64,000 nucleotides of DNA, taken from assembly GCF_962719845.1 (NCBI RefSeq), contig NZ_CAUIYF010000001.1, positions 62,001-126,000 on the forward strand, in the 5' to 3' direction. The translations under genes were made by a program, and so were the position numbers. Positions 51,517 through 58,728 of this stretch are shown here, in pieces. Numbering within the stretch: the stretch's first letter is position 1; each line of letters starts with the position of its first letter. Source of the stretch: Neisseria uirgultaei (GTDB lineage Bacteria > Pseudomonadota > Gammaproteobacteria > Burkholderiales > Neisseriaceae). Under the pieces are notes generated by a model. It saw only the letters and a program-made list of their open reading frames with translations, was not told where the DNA came from and made no database searches.

Positions 51517-52728
51517 ATGAACCAACTGAAACTTGCCGTTTCCGGCGCACAGATTTTATTTGTGGCATTCGGCGCAATGGTGCTGGTTCCCCTGCTGACC
51601 GGTCTGAATCCGGCTCTTGCACTTTTGGGCGCAGGCTTGGGAACGCTGCTGTTCCAAATTACAACCAAACGTAAAGTGCCGATTTTTCTCGGTTCTTCGT
51701 TTGCCTTTATCGCACCGATCATCTACTCCGTCGGCGAATGGGGGCTGCCTTCCACTATGTTCGGACTGTTTGCCGCCGGCTTTATGTATTTTGTGTTTGC
51801 TGCGCTGATCCGTTGGCGCGGACTGGCGGCGGTACACAAACTGCTGCCGCCGGTCGTCATCGGTCCCGTCATCATGGTCATCGGTCTGTCTGTTGCCGTG
51901 GCGGCAAGCAGCATGGCAATGGGTCAGGCGGACGGCAAACAGGTCATCGACTATACCGATTCGCTGATTCTTTCCGGCTTTACCTTTGCCGTTACCGCCA
52001 TCGTATCGGTTTTCGGCAGCAGGATGATGAAGCTGATTCCCATCTTGATCGGTGTCGCTTCGGGTTATGTTTTGGCACTGCTGATGGGACTGGTGGACAC
52101 GGCAAGCATTGCACACGCGCCCTGGTTCGCCATTCCCCATTTTGAAACGCCTCAGGTCAACTGGCAGGCGGCACTGTTTATGCTGCCCGTTGCCGTCGCC
52201 CCCGCCATCGAACACATCGGCGGCATCATGGCAATCGGCAATGTAACGGGGAAAGACTATACGAAAGACCCGGGCTTGGACAAAACCCTTGCGGGCGACG
52301 GCTTGGGCGTGTGCCTTGCGGGTCTGATCGGCGGCCCGCCGGTTACAACCTACGGCGAAGTAACGGGTGCGGTGATGATTACCAAAAACAGCAACCCCGT
52401 CATCATGACTTGGGCGGCGGTTTTTGCCGTCTGTATGGCGTTTTTCGGCAAATTCAATGCGTTTTTGGCTTCCATTCCGATGCCCGTGATGGGCGGCATT
52501 ATGCTGCTGCTGTTCGGTACGATTGCTTCTTTGGGCGTGAAAACGCTGATTGATGCCAAAGTCGATTTGATGCTGCCGAAAAACCTAGTCATTGTCAGCT
52601 CGGTACTGACCACGGGCATCGGCGGCATGACGCTCAAATTGGGCAGTTTCAGCTTTGCGGGGGTAGGTTTGTGCGCCGTACTCGCCATTGTGTTGAACAG
52701 CCTGCTGCCCGATTCAAAAGAATCCTGA
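51517..52728 (+). CDS. uraA: NCS2-family uracil permease
   Basis: A 403-residue nucleobase:H+ symporter with 14 predicted helices in the UraA fold. Substrate-site motifs are AIEHIGGIMAIGNVTGKDY and GGPPVTTYGEVTGAV, matching uracil permeases rather than xanthine permeases. ATG 51517 starts the homology; the longer frame runs through the ftsK-side intergenic DUS. TATAAT at 51478-51483 is a probable -10. Confidence 0.9.
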   Translation: MNQLKLAVSGAQILFVAFGAMVLVPLLTGLNPALALLGAGLGTLLFQITTKRKVPIFLGSSFAFIAPIIYSVGEWGLPSTMFGLFAAGFMYFVFAALIRWRGLAAVHKLLPPVVIGPVIMVIGLSVAVAASSMAMGQADGKQVIDYTDSLILSGFTFAVTAIVSVFGSRMMKLIPILIGVASGYVLALLMGLVDTASIAHAPWFAIPHFETPQVNWQAALFMLPVAVAPAIEHIGGIMAIGNVTGKDYTKDPGLDKTLAGDGLGVCLAGLIGGPPVTTYGEVTGAVMITKNSNPVIMTWAAVFAVCMAFFGKFNAFLASIPMPVMGGIMLLLFGTIASLGVKTLIDAKVDLMLPKNLVIVSSVLTTGIGGMTLKLGSFSFAGVGLCAVLAIVLNSLLPDSKES

Positions 52729-52740
52729 CCGCTGATATGG

Positions 52741-52775
52741 AAATGCCGTCTGAACATCTTTCAGACGGCATTTTC
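52741..52775. terminator. Bidirectional DUS terminator between uraA and the DUF4189-like gene
   Basis: AAATGCCGTCTGAA and TTCAGACGGCATTTT (52741-52774) pair across a 5-base loop between two convergent genes. Confidence 0.85.
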
Positions 52776-52779
52776 CGTT

Positions 52780-53259
52780 TTATTTGAGATTTTGAATCAA
52801 AGAGCGCACAGTCCCGCCGTAATAAGAAGAAGACGTACAATACACTGTTTCCAAAGCACATTCTCCCTCTACGCCATATTTTTTGATACATTGGTTGAGT
52901 GCGACCTGATGAACGCTCGTAAAACGCGGAGAAGTAATCACGACGGCGTTGTCGGCACGCAGCGCACCTTCGGCTTTCGGATATGCCAACGCAACACAGG
53001 TATTGCTCAAGGATACGACAGAGCGGCATCCAGTCGGCTCGTCTTCGGCAATGCCCGCAAGCGTGTCTTGACCTTTGCAAAAGGCCTCCAACTCGGCAAA
53101 CGCTTCGCTTTTCGTCGAATCTTCTTTTGTGGTTTTAACCTGCAAAACATCGTTTGCATCCTGCGGATTCTGCCAAACGGCGAGATAGCCGTAAGTATCG
53201 GCAGCCCGTGCCGCCGCAGTCATCAGGCATAGTGCCGATACTGCCAGTATCTTTTTCAT
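52780..53259 (-). CDS. Exported DUF4189-like cysteine-rich protein
   Basis: A 159-residue periplasmic or secreted protein. The signal peptide (KKILAVSALCLMTAAARA) is cleaved near residue 20. The mature part starts with YGYLAVW, contains six cysteines able to form three disulphides, and keeps a SNTCVALAYPK segment, which fits the DUF4189 family of unknown function. Two adjacent ATGs (53262, 53259) follow GGGAA; either may be used. Confidence 0.75.
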   Translation of the reverse strand: MKKILAVSALCLMTAAARAADTYGYLAVWQNPQDANDVLQVKTTKEDSTKSEAFAELEAFCKGQDTLAGIAEDEPTGCRSVVSLSNTCVALAYPKAEGALRADNAVVITSPRFTSVHQVALNQCIKKYGVEGECALETVYCTSSSYYGGTVRSLIQNLK

Positions 53260-53262
53260 CAT

Positions 53263-53847
53263 GATAAATTCCCGACGGTTCGTCCAAATTCTGTCGCATT
53301 ATAAACAAAAAACAGGATAAGTCCCGCCTTATCGGCTTATCCCTCCCTGCAGATTTCACTGCCGAGTTGTAGCAAACCGGTTTCGGCAGCGCAAATCCGC
53401 ATACCGCCGCCTTAGCGTCAAGCCGTTGTTTTCAAACGGCGTTACGGCCAATCTTTGCGGCGGGCGAAAAACCTTGTCCTATAATTTATCCCGCTTCAAA
53501 ATCAGCATACGGTCGGAAAGGCAAAAAATATCTTTCAATTTGTTGAAACCTGCAAACTCCCCGAAAATAGGGAAACGCCGCCCCGGTTTGAACGGCGCGC
53601 CGCATATTCCGATGCCCTTCCCCCGATACCTTCCGGCAAGCCCAGAAATGCCCGGCAACAATATCCATCCGGCAAAAATCTGAAACAACACACCCGGCGG
53701 CAGGCAGAGTCAAACCGCCCCGCAAAGCATCCTCCATCAGAAAAACAAACCGCCTCCGAGGGCTTCATCCTAAAGGGCGTATTGTTTGATAAGCGTTTGC
53801 GTTATAATCCGAACATCAATTCTCCACGTCCGTGAGACACTTCAACT
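53263..53847. other. Intergenic region with possible gene remnant and pssA promoter
   Basis: I see no intact gene. On the minus strand 53479-53691 encodes a 70-residue open frame whose last part (FNKLKDIFCLSDRMLILKR) looks protein-like, as if the C-terminus of a lost gene. TTGTTT at 53782-53787 and TATAAT at 53803-53808 (15-base spacing) are a candidate pssA promoter. A small hairpin GGATAAG/CTTATCC is at 53315-53342. Confidence 0.35.
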
Positions 53848-54594
53848 ATGAAAATCCCGCCAAACACCCCGCAACGCTCCCTGCGTCAAAACAGTATTTA
53901 CCTGCTACCTAACTCCTTTACCATCGCCGCGCTGTTTTCCGCGTTTTACGCAATCACCCAATCCATGCACGGACGTTACGAAACCGCCGCCATCGCGGTA
54001 TTCATCTCCATGCTGCTGGACGGTATGGACGGGCGCGTGGCGCGGCTGACCAACAGCCAAAGCGCGTTCGGGGAGCAGCTCGACAGCCTTGCCGACATGG
54101 TCAGCTTCGGCGTTGCCCCCGCGCTGATTGCCTACAAATGGCAGCTTTGGCAGTTCGGCAAAATCGGTTATTCCGTCGCCTTCATCTACTGCGCCTGCGC
54201 CGCCCTGCGCCTCGCGCTGTTCAACACGCTTATCGGCAAGGTGGACAAACGCTGGTTTATCGGCGTGCCCAGTCCGACTGCTGCCGCGCTGATTGTCGGG
54301 CTGATTTGGGTCAACCACAGCGTCGAAAAATTCCCCGCCGTCCACTGGTGGGCATTGGGTATCACACTGTTTGCCGGCCTGTCGATGATTGTCCAAATCC
54401 CTTTTTGGAGTTTTAAAGAAATCAACATCCGCAGACAAGTCCCCTTTGTCGGAATGCTGCTTGCCGTCTTACTGCTGCTTCTGGTTACTTGGGAACCGTC
54501 GCTCGTCCTCTTCCTGTTCTTTCTCGGATACAGCCTGTCCGGCTACATTATGGCGGCACGCCGATTTTGGAAAAAATACAGAAAGGCGGATTAA
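53848..54594 (+). CDS. pssA: CDP-diacylglycerol-serine O-phosphatidyltransferase
   Basis: A 248-residue polytopic membrane enzyme that makes phosphatidylserine, the precursor of phosphatidylethanolamine. The CDP-alcohol phosphotransferase motif is complete: DGRVAR, then G, D and D at the canonical spacing in AFGEQLDSLAD. It belongs to the membrane (type II) class rather than the soluble E. coli PssA. The next gene starts directly after its stop codon (TAAATG). Confidence 0.93.
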   Translation: MKIPPNTPQRSLRQNSIYLLPNSFTIAALFSAFYAITQSMHGRYETAAIAVFISMLLDGMDGRVARLTNSQSAFGEQLDSLADMVSFGVAPALIAYKWQLWQFGKIGYSVAFIYCACAALRLALFNTLIGKVDKRWFIGVPSPTAAALIVGLIWVNHSVEKFPAVHWWALGITLFAGLSMIVQIPFWSFKEINIRRQVPFVGMLLAVLLLLLVTWEPSLVLFLFFLGYSLSGYIMAARRFWKKYRKAD

Positions 54595-55401
54595 ATGTGG
54601 CATTGGGACATTATCTTAATCCTGCTTGCCGTAGGCAGTGCGGCAGGTTTTATTGCCGGCCTGTTCGGCGTAGGCGGCGGCACGCTGATTGTCCCTGTCG
54701 TTTTATGGGTGCTTGATTTGCAGGGTTTGGCACAACATCCTTACGCGCAACACCTCGCCGTCGGCACATCCTTCGCCGTCATGGTCTTCACCGCCTTTTC
54801 CAGTATGTTGGGGCAGCATAAAAAACAGGCGGTCGACTGGAAAACCGTATTTGCGATGATGCCGGGTATGATATTCGGCGTATTCACGGGCGCACTCTCC
54901 GCAAAATATATTCCCGCGTTCGGGCTTCAAATTTTCTTCATCCTGTTTTTAACTGCCGTCGCATTCAAAACACTGCATACCGGCCCTCAGACGGCATCCC
55001 GCCCGTTGCCCAAGCTGCCCGGACTGACTGCGGTTTCCACACTGTTCGGCGCAATGTCGAGCTGGGTCGGCATAGGCGGCGGTTCACTTTCCGTCCCCTT
55101 CTTAATCCACTGCGGCTTCCCCGCCCATAAAGCCATCGGCACATCATCCGGCCTTGCCTGGCCGATTGCACTCTCCGGCGCAATATCGTATCTGGTCAAC
55201 GGCCTGAATATTGCAGGATTACCCGAAGGGTCGCTGGGCTTCCTTTACCTGCCCGCCGTTGCCGTCCTCAGCGCGGCAACCATTGCCTTTGCCCCGCTCG
55301 GTGTCAAAACCGCCCACAAACTTTCTTCTGCCAAACTCAAAAAATCCTTCGGTATTATGTTGCTTTTGATTGCCGGAAAAATGCTGTACAACCTGCTTTA
55401 A
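54595..55401 (+). CDS. TauE/SafE-family sulfite or anion exporter
   Basis: A 268-residue membrane permease with about eight helices. The glycine-rich repeat GLFGVGGGTLIVPVVLW at the N-terminus and its copy WVGIGGGSLSVPFLI in the second half are the family's paired signature. The start follows the pssA stop without a gap, so translation is coupled. Substrate is unknown. Confidence 0.86.
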   Translation: MWHWDIILILLAVGSAAGFIAGLFGVGGGTLIVPVVLWVLDLQGLAQHPYAQHLAVGTSFAVMVFTAFSSMLGQHKKQAVDWKTVFAMMPGMIFGVFTGALSAKYIPAFGLQIFFILFLTAVAFKTLHTGPQTASRPLPKLPGLTAVSTLFGAMSSWVGIGGGSLSVPFLIHCGFPAHKAIGTSSGLAWPIALSGAISYLVNGLNIAGLPEGSLGFLYLPAVAVLSAATIAFAPLGVKTAHKLSSAKLKKSFGIMLLLIAGKMLYNLL

Positions 55402-56043
55402 AAACCTTCTTACCGTTTGCACAAGCAATTAATCAGGACAAAGCTGCCCTGCCTCCTGTTCCGACAAGAGGACAGACAACCTGACCGTACGCCCGACTTT
55501 TCCCCTTAACTTCTTCTACCCACAGATTCCATTGCCTTTTTCCAAACTGCCGATTACCCCGCCTTAACGCCCGAAGGCATCGGCACATCGTCTGCCGTAC
55601 CGAATCCACGCGATGCGGCTGTCTCCCAAACGGTATTTCCGCCATAATGACCAGCATACAAGCCGCAACCTTTACAATCATATAAGTTATTAAATTTTTA
55701 GGATGTATTTTGACAATCCGTTGATTTCAACTGTTTGCAAGGGAAAAAACCATGGTTTTTCGGTCAGTCAGGAAGTTATCCTATTGAATATTCCGGAACG
55801 AAGTATGCTTATCAGCAGCATATTGAAACACAGCCAAACTTTATGCCCGATACCATTTTCAAAATAAATAAGCCCCGATTTTCCTACTTTTCTCAAAATC
55901 AGAAAGGTTTTTGTCAATTGAATATTTTTTAGCGCATTTTATACATCAAATTTCGTTAACAAACTATTTCTGCAAAGACTTCAGGCAAATAAAAAACAAT
56001 CCTCCCGATTTTTGCAGAATATACGGAAAACAAAACGAAACAA
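55402..56043. other. Large intergenic region with coding remnants
   Basis: About 640 bases without a confident gene. On the minus strand a frame (about 55554-55691) reads LYDCKGCGLYAGHYGG then TVWETAASRGFGTADD and stops, like the end of a lost protein, but no start is present. On the plus strand 55703-55867 (ATG 55703, 54 codons) and the overlapping 55735-55932 frame are AT-rich and unsupported. Composition from 55675 to 56040 is much more AT-rich than the neighbours. Confidence 0.3.
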
Positions 56044-56092
56044 ATGCCGTCTGAAACCATATTCCGATAATCGGCATGGTTTCAGACGGCAT
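56044..56092. terminator. Extended DUS hairpin terminating the rpsF-rplI operon
   Basis: ATGCCGTCTGAAACCAT (56044-56060) pairs with ATGGTTTCAGACGGCAT (56076-56092), a 17-base stem. The loop itself holds a smaller CCGAT/ATCGG palindrome (56064-56074). It lies 15 bases after the rplI stop on the minus strand. Confidence 0.8.
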
Positions 56093-56106
56093 TCTGATAA
56101 TTTCAA

Positions 56107-56559
56107 TTACTCGGCTGCAGCAACGACGGCAACGGTAATTTTAGCAACGGCATCAGTGTGCAAAGCCACTTCCACTTCGTACTCGCCAACGGCTTTCAGA
56201 GGACCGTTCGGCAGACGTACATTTGCTTTCACGGCTTCGATGCCGGCAGCAACGATTGCAGCAGCAATGTCGGCATTGGTAACGGAACCAAACAGACGAC
56301 CGTCCACACCTGCTTTTTGGGCAACTGTAATGGTTTGGCCATCCAATTTTTCCTGACGGGCTTGGGCATCTGCCAAAATTTCAGCCTGTTTGGCTTCCAA
56401 TTCGGCGCGGCGTGCTTCAAATTCTTTCATGTTTGCTTCAGTAGCACGTTTTGCCTTACCTGCGGGAATCAAAAAGTTGCGGGCGTAGCCGTTTTTAACG
56501 GTTACGATGTCGCCCAAGTTGCCCAGACTGCCGATTTTTTCTAACAGAATAATTTGCAT
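56107..56559 (-). CDS. rplI: 50S ribosomal protein L9
   Basis: A 150-residue protein. The N-terminal signature MQIILLEKIGSLGNLGDIV followed by KNGYARNFLIPAGKA is the L9 fold that binds 23S rRNA, connected by a long helix to the C-terminal domain. It is the last gene of the rpsF-priB-rpsR-rplI operon. Confidence 0.98.
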   Translation of the reverse strand: MQIILLEKIGSLGNLGDIVTVKNGYARNFLIPAGKAKRATEANMKEFEARRAELEAKQAEILADAQARQEKLDGQTITVAQKAGVDGRLFGSVTNADIAAAIVAAGIEAVKANVRLPNGPLKAVGEYEVEVALHTDAVAKITVAVVAAAE

Positions 56560-56575
56560 GATTCAATCTCCAAAA

Positions 56576-56806
56576 TTATTTGTGTTGGTCGGTGTAAGGC
56601 AGCAGAGCCAGGAAGCGCGCACGTTTTACGGCAACAGCCAATTGGCGTTGGTAGAATGCCTTCGTTCCTGTAATGCGGGCAGGAATGATTTTACCGTTTT
56701 CAGAGATAAAGTCTTTCAGCAAATCAACTTGTTTGTAATCGACTTCTTGGATTTTTTCAGCCGTGAAACGGCAGAATTTTCTACGTTTGAATGATTGACG
56801 AGCCAT
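56576..56806 (-). CDS. rpsR: 30S ribosomal protein S18
   Basis: A 76-residue basic protein with the S18 core [23 protein letters not shown] and [27 protein letters not shown]. It pairs with S6 on the ribosomal platform. It sits 6 bases after priB. Confidence 0.98.
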
Positions 56807-56812
56807 TGTCGT

Positions 56813-57115
56813 TTAACCTTTATATTCTTTAATATTTTGTATTCTGAGCATCGGCATCAGGGAACGTCTGCTTTTTTGAGCTAAAAAACCTTCGACGTGA
56901 ACATAAACACCTTGCCGATACTGCCACTCTTCCGCCTGCCTGCCTAAAATCCGTGCCGGAATTTCCAATTGGACAAGACATTGCTGTCCATTTTCTTTCT
57001 GCCATGATTCATGCTTTAAAATAATATCTAAGACAGAGATTCCGGCAGGCGTATATCGAATAGGGAAAACCTTTTCAATCAACGCGGCAAGCGAAACAAG
57101 ATTATTGAATCCCAA
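56813..57115 (-). CDS. priB: Primosomal replication protein N (PriB)
   Basis: A 100-residue OB-fold single-strand DNA binding protein that helps PriA restart stalled forks. The sequence closely matches the known gonococcal PriB in length and pattern (LVSLAALIEK, ILKHESWQ, CLVQLEIPARILG, MLRIQNIKEYKG). The start is TTG 57115, immediately after the rpsF stop TAA, so it depends on translational coupling. Its place between rpsF and rpsR is the conserved one. Confidence 0.95.
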   Translation of the reverse strand: MGFNNLVSLAALIEKVFPIRYTPAGISVLDIILKHESWQKENGQQCLVQLEIPARILGRQAEEWQYRQGVYVHVEGFLAQKSRRSLMPMLRIQNIKEYKG

Positions 57116-57484
57116 TTATTGGGCAGCCGCTTCTTCAGCCGCACCGCTCAACAGGTTCTTAGCCTTTTCACCACCCAACATAGGGGATGCTTCGGTAACG
57201 GCGTGTTTGGTTTTGATGGTCAGATGACGCAATACCGCATCATTGAAACGGAACGCGGTTTCCAACTCCTCAACAACTTCGGGAGTGGTTTCAATGTTCA
57301 TCAAAACATAATGTGCTTTATGGATTTTGTTAATCGGGTAAGCCAGTTGGCGGCGACCCCAATCTTCCAGACGGTGAATCTTACCGTTTGCCTCGGCAAT
57401 CATGGTTTTGTAACGCTCAACCATAGCGGGCACTTGCTCGCTTTGATCAGGATGAACGATAAACACGATCTCGTAATGACGCAT
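57116..57484 (-). CDS. rpsF: 30S ribosomal protein S6
   Basis: A 122-residue protein with the S6 signature MRHYEIVFIVHPDQSEQVP and RLEDWGRRQLAYPI. It heads a four-gene operon with priB, rpsR and rplI. TAAGGAGATAAC is a strong ribosome-binding site. The C-terminus is a short alanine/glutamate tail. Confidence 0.98.
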   Translation of the reverse strand: MRHYEIVFIVHPDQSEQVPAMVERYKTMIAEANGKIHRLEDWGRRQLAYPINKIHKAHYVLMNIETTPEVVEELETAFRFNDAVLRHLTIKTKHAVTEASPMLGGEKAKNLLSGAAEEAAAQ

Positions 57485-57504
57485 GTTATCTCCTTATGGA
57501 TGGT

Positions 57505-57538
57505 AAAAACAGCCTTCTGCCATGCGAAAGCAGAAGGC
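57505..57538 (-). promoter_or_regulatory. Attenuator-like hairpin in the rpsF leader
   Basis: In the minus-strand mRNA GCCTTCTGC and GCAGAAGGC (57538-57530 and 57520-57512) form a 9-base perfect stem, followed by TGTTTTT. This has the form of an intrinsic terminator placed between the promoter and the rpsF ATG, so it could attenuate the operon, for example in response to S6:S18. I do not see the known rpsF-leader CCG bulge. Confidence 0.5.
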
Positions 57539-57556
57539 AAGGTTTAAAGAAGCGGC

Positions 57557-57585
57557 ATTATATTGGGGTTTGCCGACGGAATCAA
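57557..57585 (-). promoter_or_regulatory. Sigma-70 promoter of the rpsF operon
   Basis: On the minus strand TTGATT (57585-57580), a 17-base spacer and a perfect TATAAT (57562-57557) form a near-consensus promoter. Transcription would start near 57550, about 66 bases before the rpsF ATG, leaving the leader hairpin inside the transcript. Confidence 0.8.
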
Positions 57586-57639
57586 GGATTTGGTACGAAA
57601 AACTTGCATTCCGCCGAAAATTTCGGTTTCAGACGGCAT

Positions 57640-58590
57640 TCAAATGTTTTGGCTGCCCAGCCAGCGTTCCGCGTCCAAAGCCGCCTGACAGCCGGAAGCC
57701 GCGCTGGTAATTGCCTGACGGTAGGTATGGTCTTTTACATCGCCCGCCGCCCATACGCCTTCGATATTGGTTGCACCGACATTGTCCGCCGTGCCGCCTT
57801 TGGTTTTCAGGTAACCCGCTTCGTCCATTTCCAACTGCCCTTTGAAAATATCGGTATTTGGCTTGTGTCCGATGGCGATAAAGATGCCGCTGACGGCAAT
57901 TTGTTGCTCAGAACCATCGTTGTTTTTTAATAATGCGCCGGTTACGCCCCGATCGTCGCCCAGTACTTCTTGCAGATTGCTCTCCAGCTTGAGGATGATT
58001 TTGCCCTCTTCTACGCGTTTCATCAGTTTGTCGATCATGATTTTTTCGGCGCGAAATTCGCTGCGGCGGTGAATCAGCGTAACGGTTTTGGCGATATTGG
58101 CAAGGTAGAGTGCTTCCTCAACTGCCGTATTGCCGCCGCCGACTACGGCAACATCTTGGTTTTTGTAGAAGAAACCGTCGCAGGTGGCACAAGCGGAAAC
58201 GCCTTTCCCCGCAAACGCTTCCTCACTCGGCAAGCCGAGGTATTTGGCGGACGCGCCTGTTGCGACAATCAGGGCATCGCAAGTGTACTCGCCCATATCG
58301 CCTTTGAGTGTAAAGGGGCGTTTTTGCAAATCGACGGCGTTGATTTGGTCAAAAATGATTTCCGTTCCGAAACGTTCGGCGTGGGCGAGAAACCTTGCCA
58401 TTAATTCCGGCCCTTGCACGCCGTCGGCATCGGCAGGCCAGTTGTCCACTTCGGTCGTTGTCATCAGTTGCCCGCCCTGTGCGATACCTGTAATAATGAC
58501 GGGGTTTAAATTGGCGCGCGCGGCATAGACGGCGGCGGTGTATCCGGCGGGGCCGGAACCCAAAATAATCAGTTTGCGGTGTTGGGACAT
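57640..58590 (-). CDS. trxB: Thioredoxin reductase
   Basis: A 316-residue FAD- and NADPH-dependent enzyme that reduces thioredoxin. The FAD fold is LGSGPAGYTAAVYAARA, the redox-active pair is CATC (Cys134 and Cys137), and the NADPH fold is VVGGGNTAVEEALYLA. A DUS (57628-57639) abuts its stop codon. The divergent copA gene starts 138 bases from its start. Confidence 0.97.
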   Translation of the reverse strand: MSQHRKLIILGSGPAGYTAAVYAARANLNPVIITGIAQGGQLMTTTEVDNWPADADGVQGPELMARFLAHAERFGTEIIFDQINAVDLQKRPFTLKGDMGEYTCDALIVATGASAKYLGLPSEEAFAGKGVSACATCDGFFYKNQDVAVVGGGNTAVEEALYLANIAKTVTLIHRRSEFRAEKIMIDKLMKRVEEGKIILKLESNLQEVLGDDRGVTGALLKNNDGSEQQIAVSGIFIAIGHKPNTDIFKGQLEMDEAGYLKTKGGTADNVGATNIEGVWAAGDVKDHTYRQAITSAASGCQAALDAERWLGSQNI

Positions 58591-58669
58591 CGTTTTTCCT
58601 TTGCTGTGTCAAGTTTTCGGATTCTACTCGAATTATCGGCGCGTTTGAGAAATTTCGACCATACGGGCG

Positions 58670-58706
58670 TTCAGACGGCATCCCGCAACCTTGACTGCCG
58701 TCTGAA
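58670..58706. terminator. Inverted DUS pair in the copA leader
   Basis: TTCAGACGGCAT at 58670-58681 and the core GCCGTCTGAA at 58697-58706 form a stem of about 10-11 bases between trxB (divergent) and copA. Because it lies just 22 bases upstream of the copA ATG, any RNA stem here would be in the copA leader. Confidence 0.45.
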
Positions 58707-58728
58707 CATCAAAGCAGGAATCAAACTT

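Noticed and set aside
53426..53683. 85-residue plus-strand ORF upstream of pssA
   Set aside because: It has no ribosome-binding site, a proline/asparagine-rich random-looking sequence, and an opposite-strand frame that is more plausible.
55433..55681. 82-residue minus-strand ORF
   Set aside because: The arginine- and cysteine-rich composition looks like an out-of-frame reading; a different frame of the same DNA gives the more protein-like remnant described in the findings.
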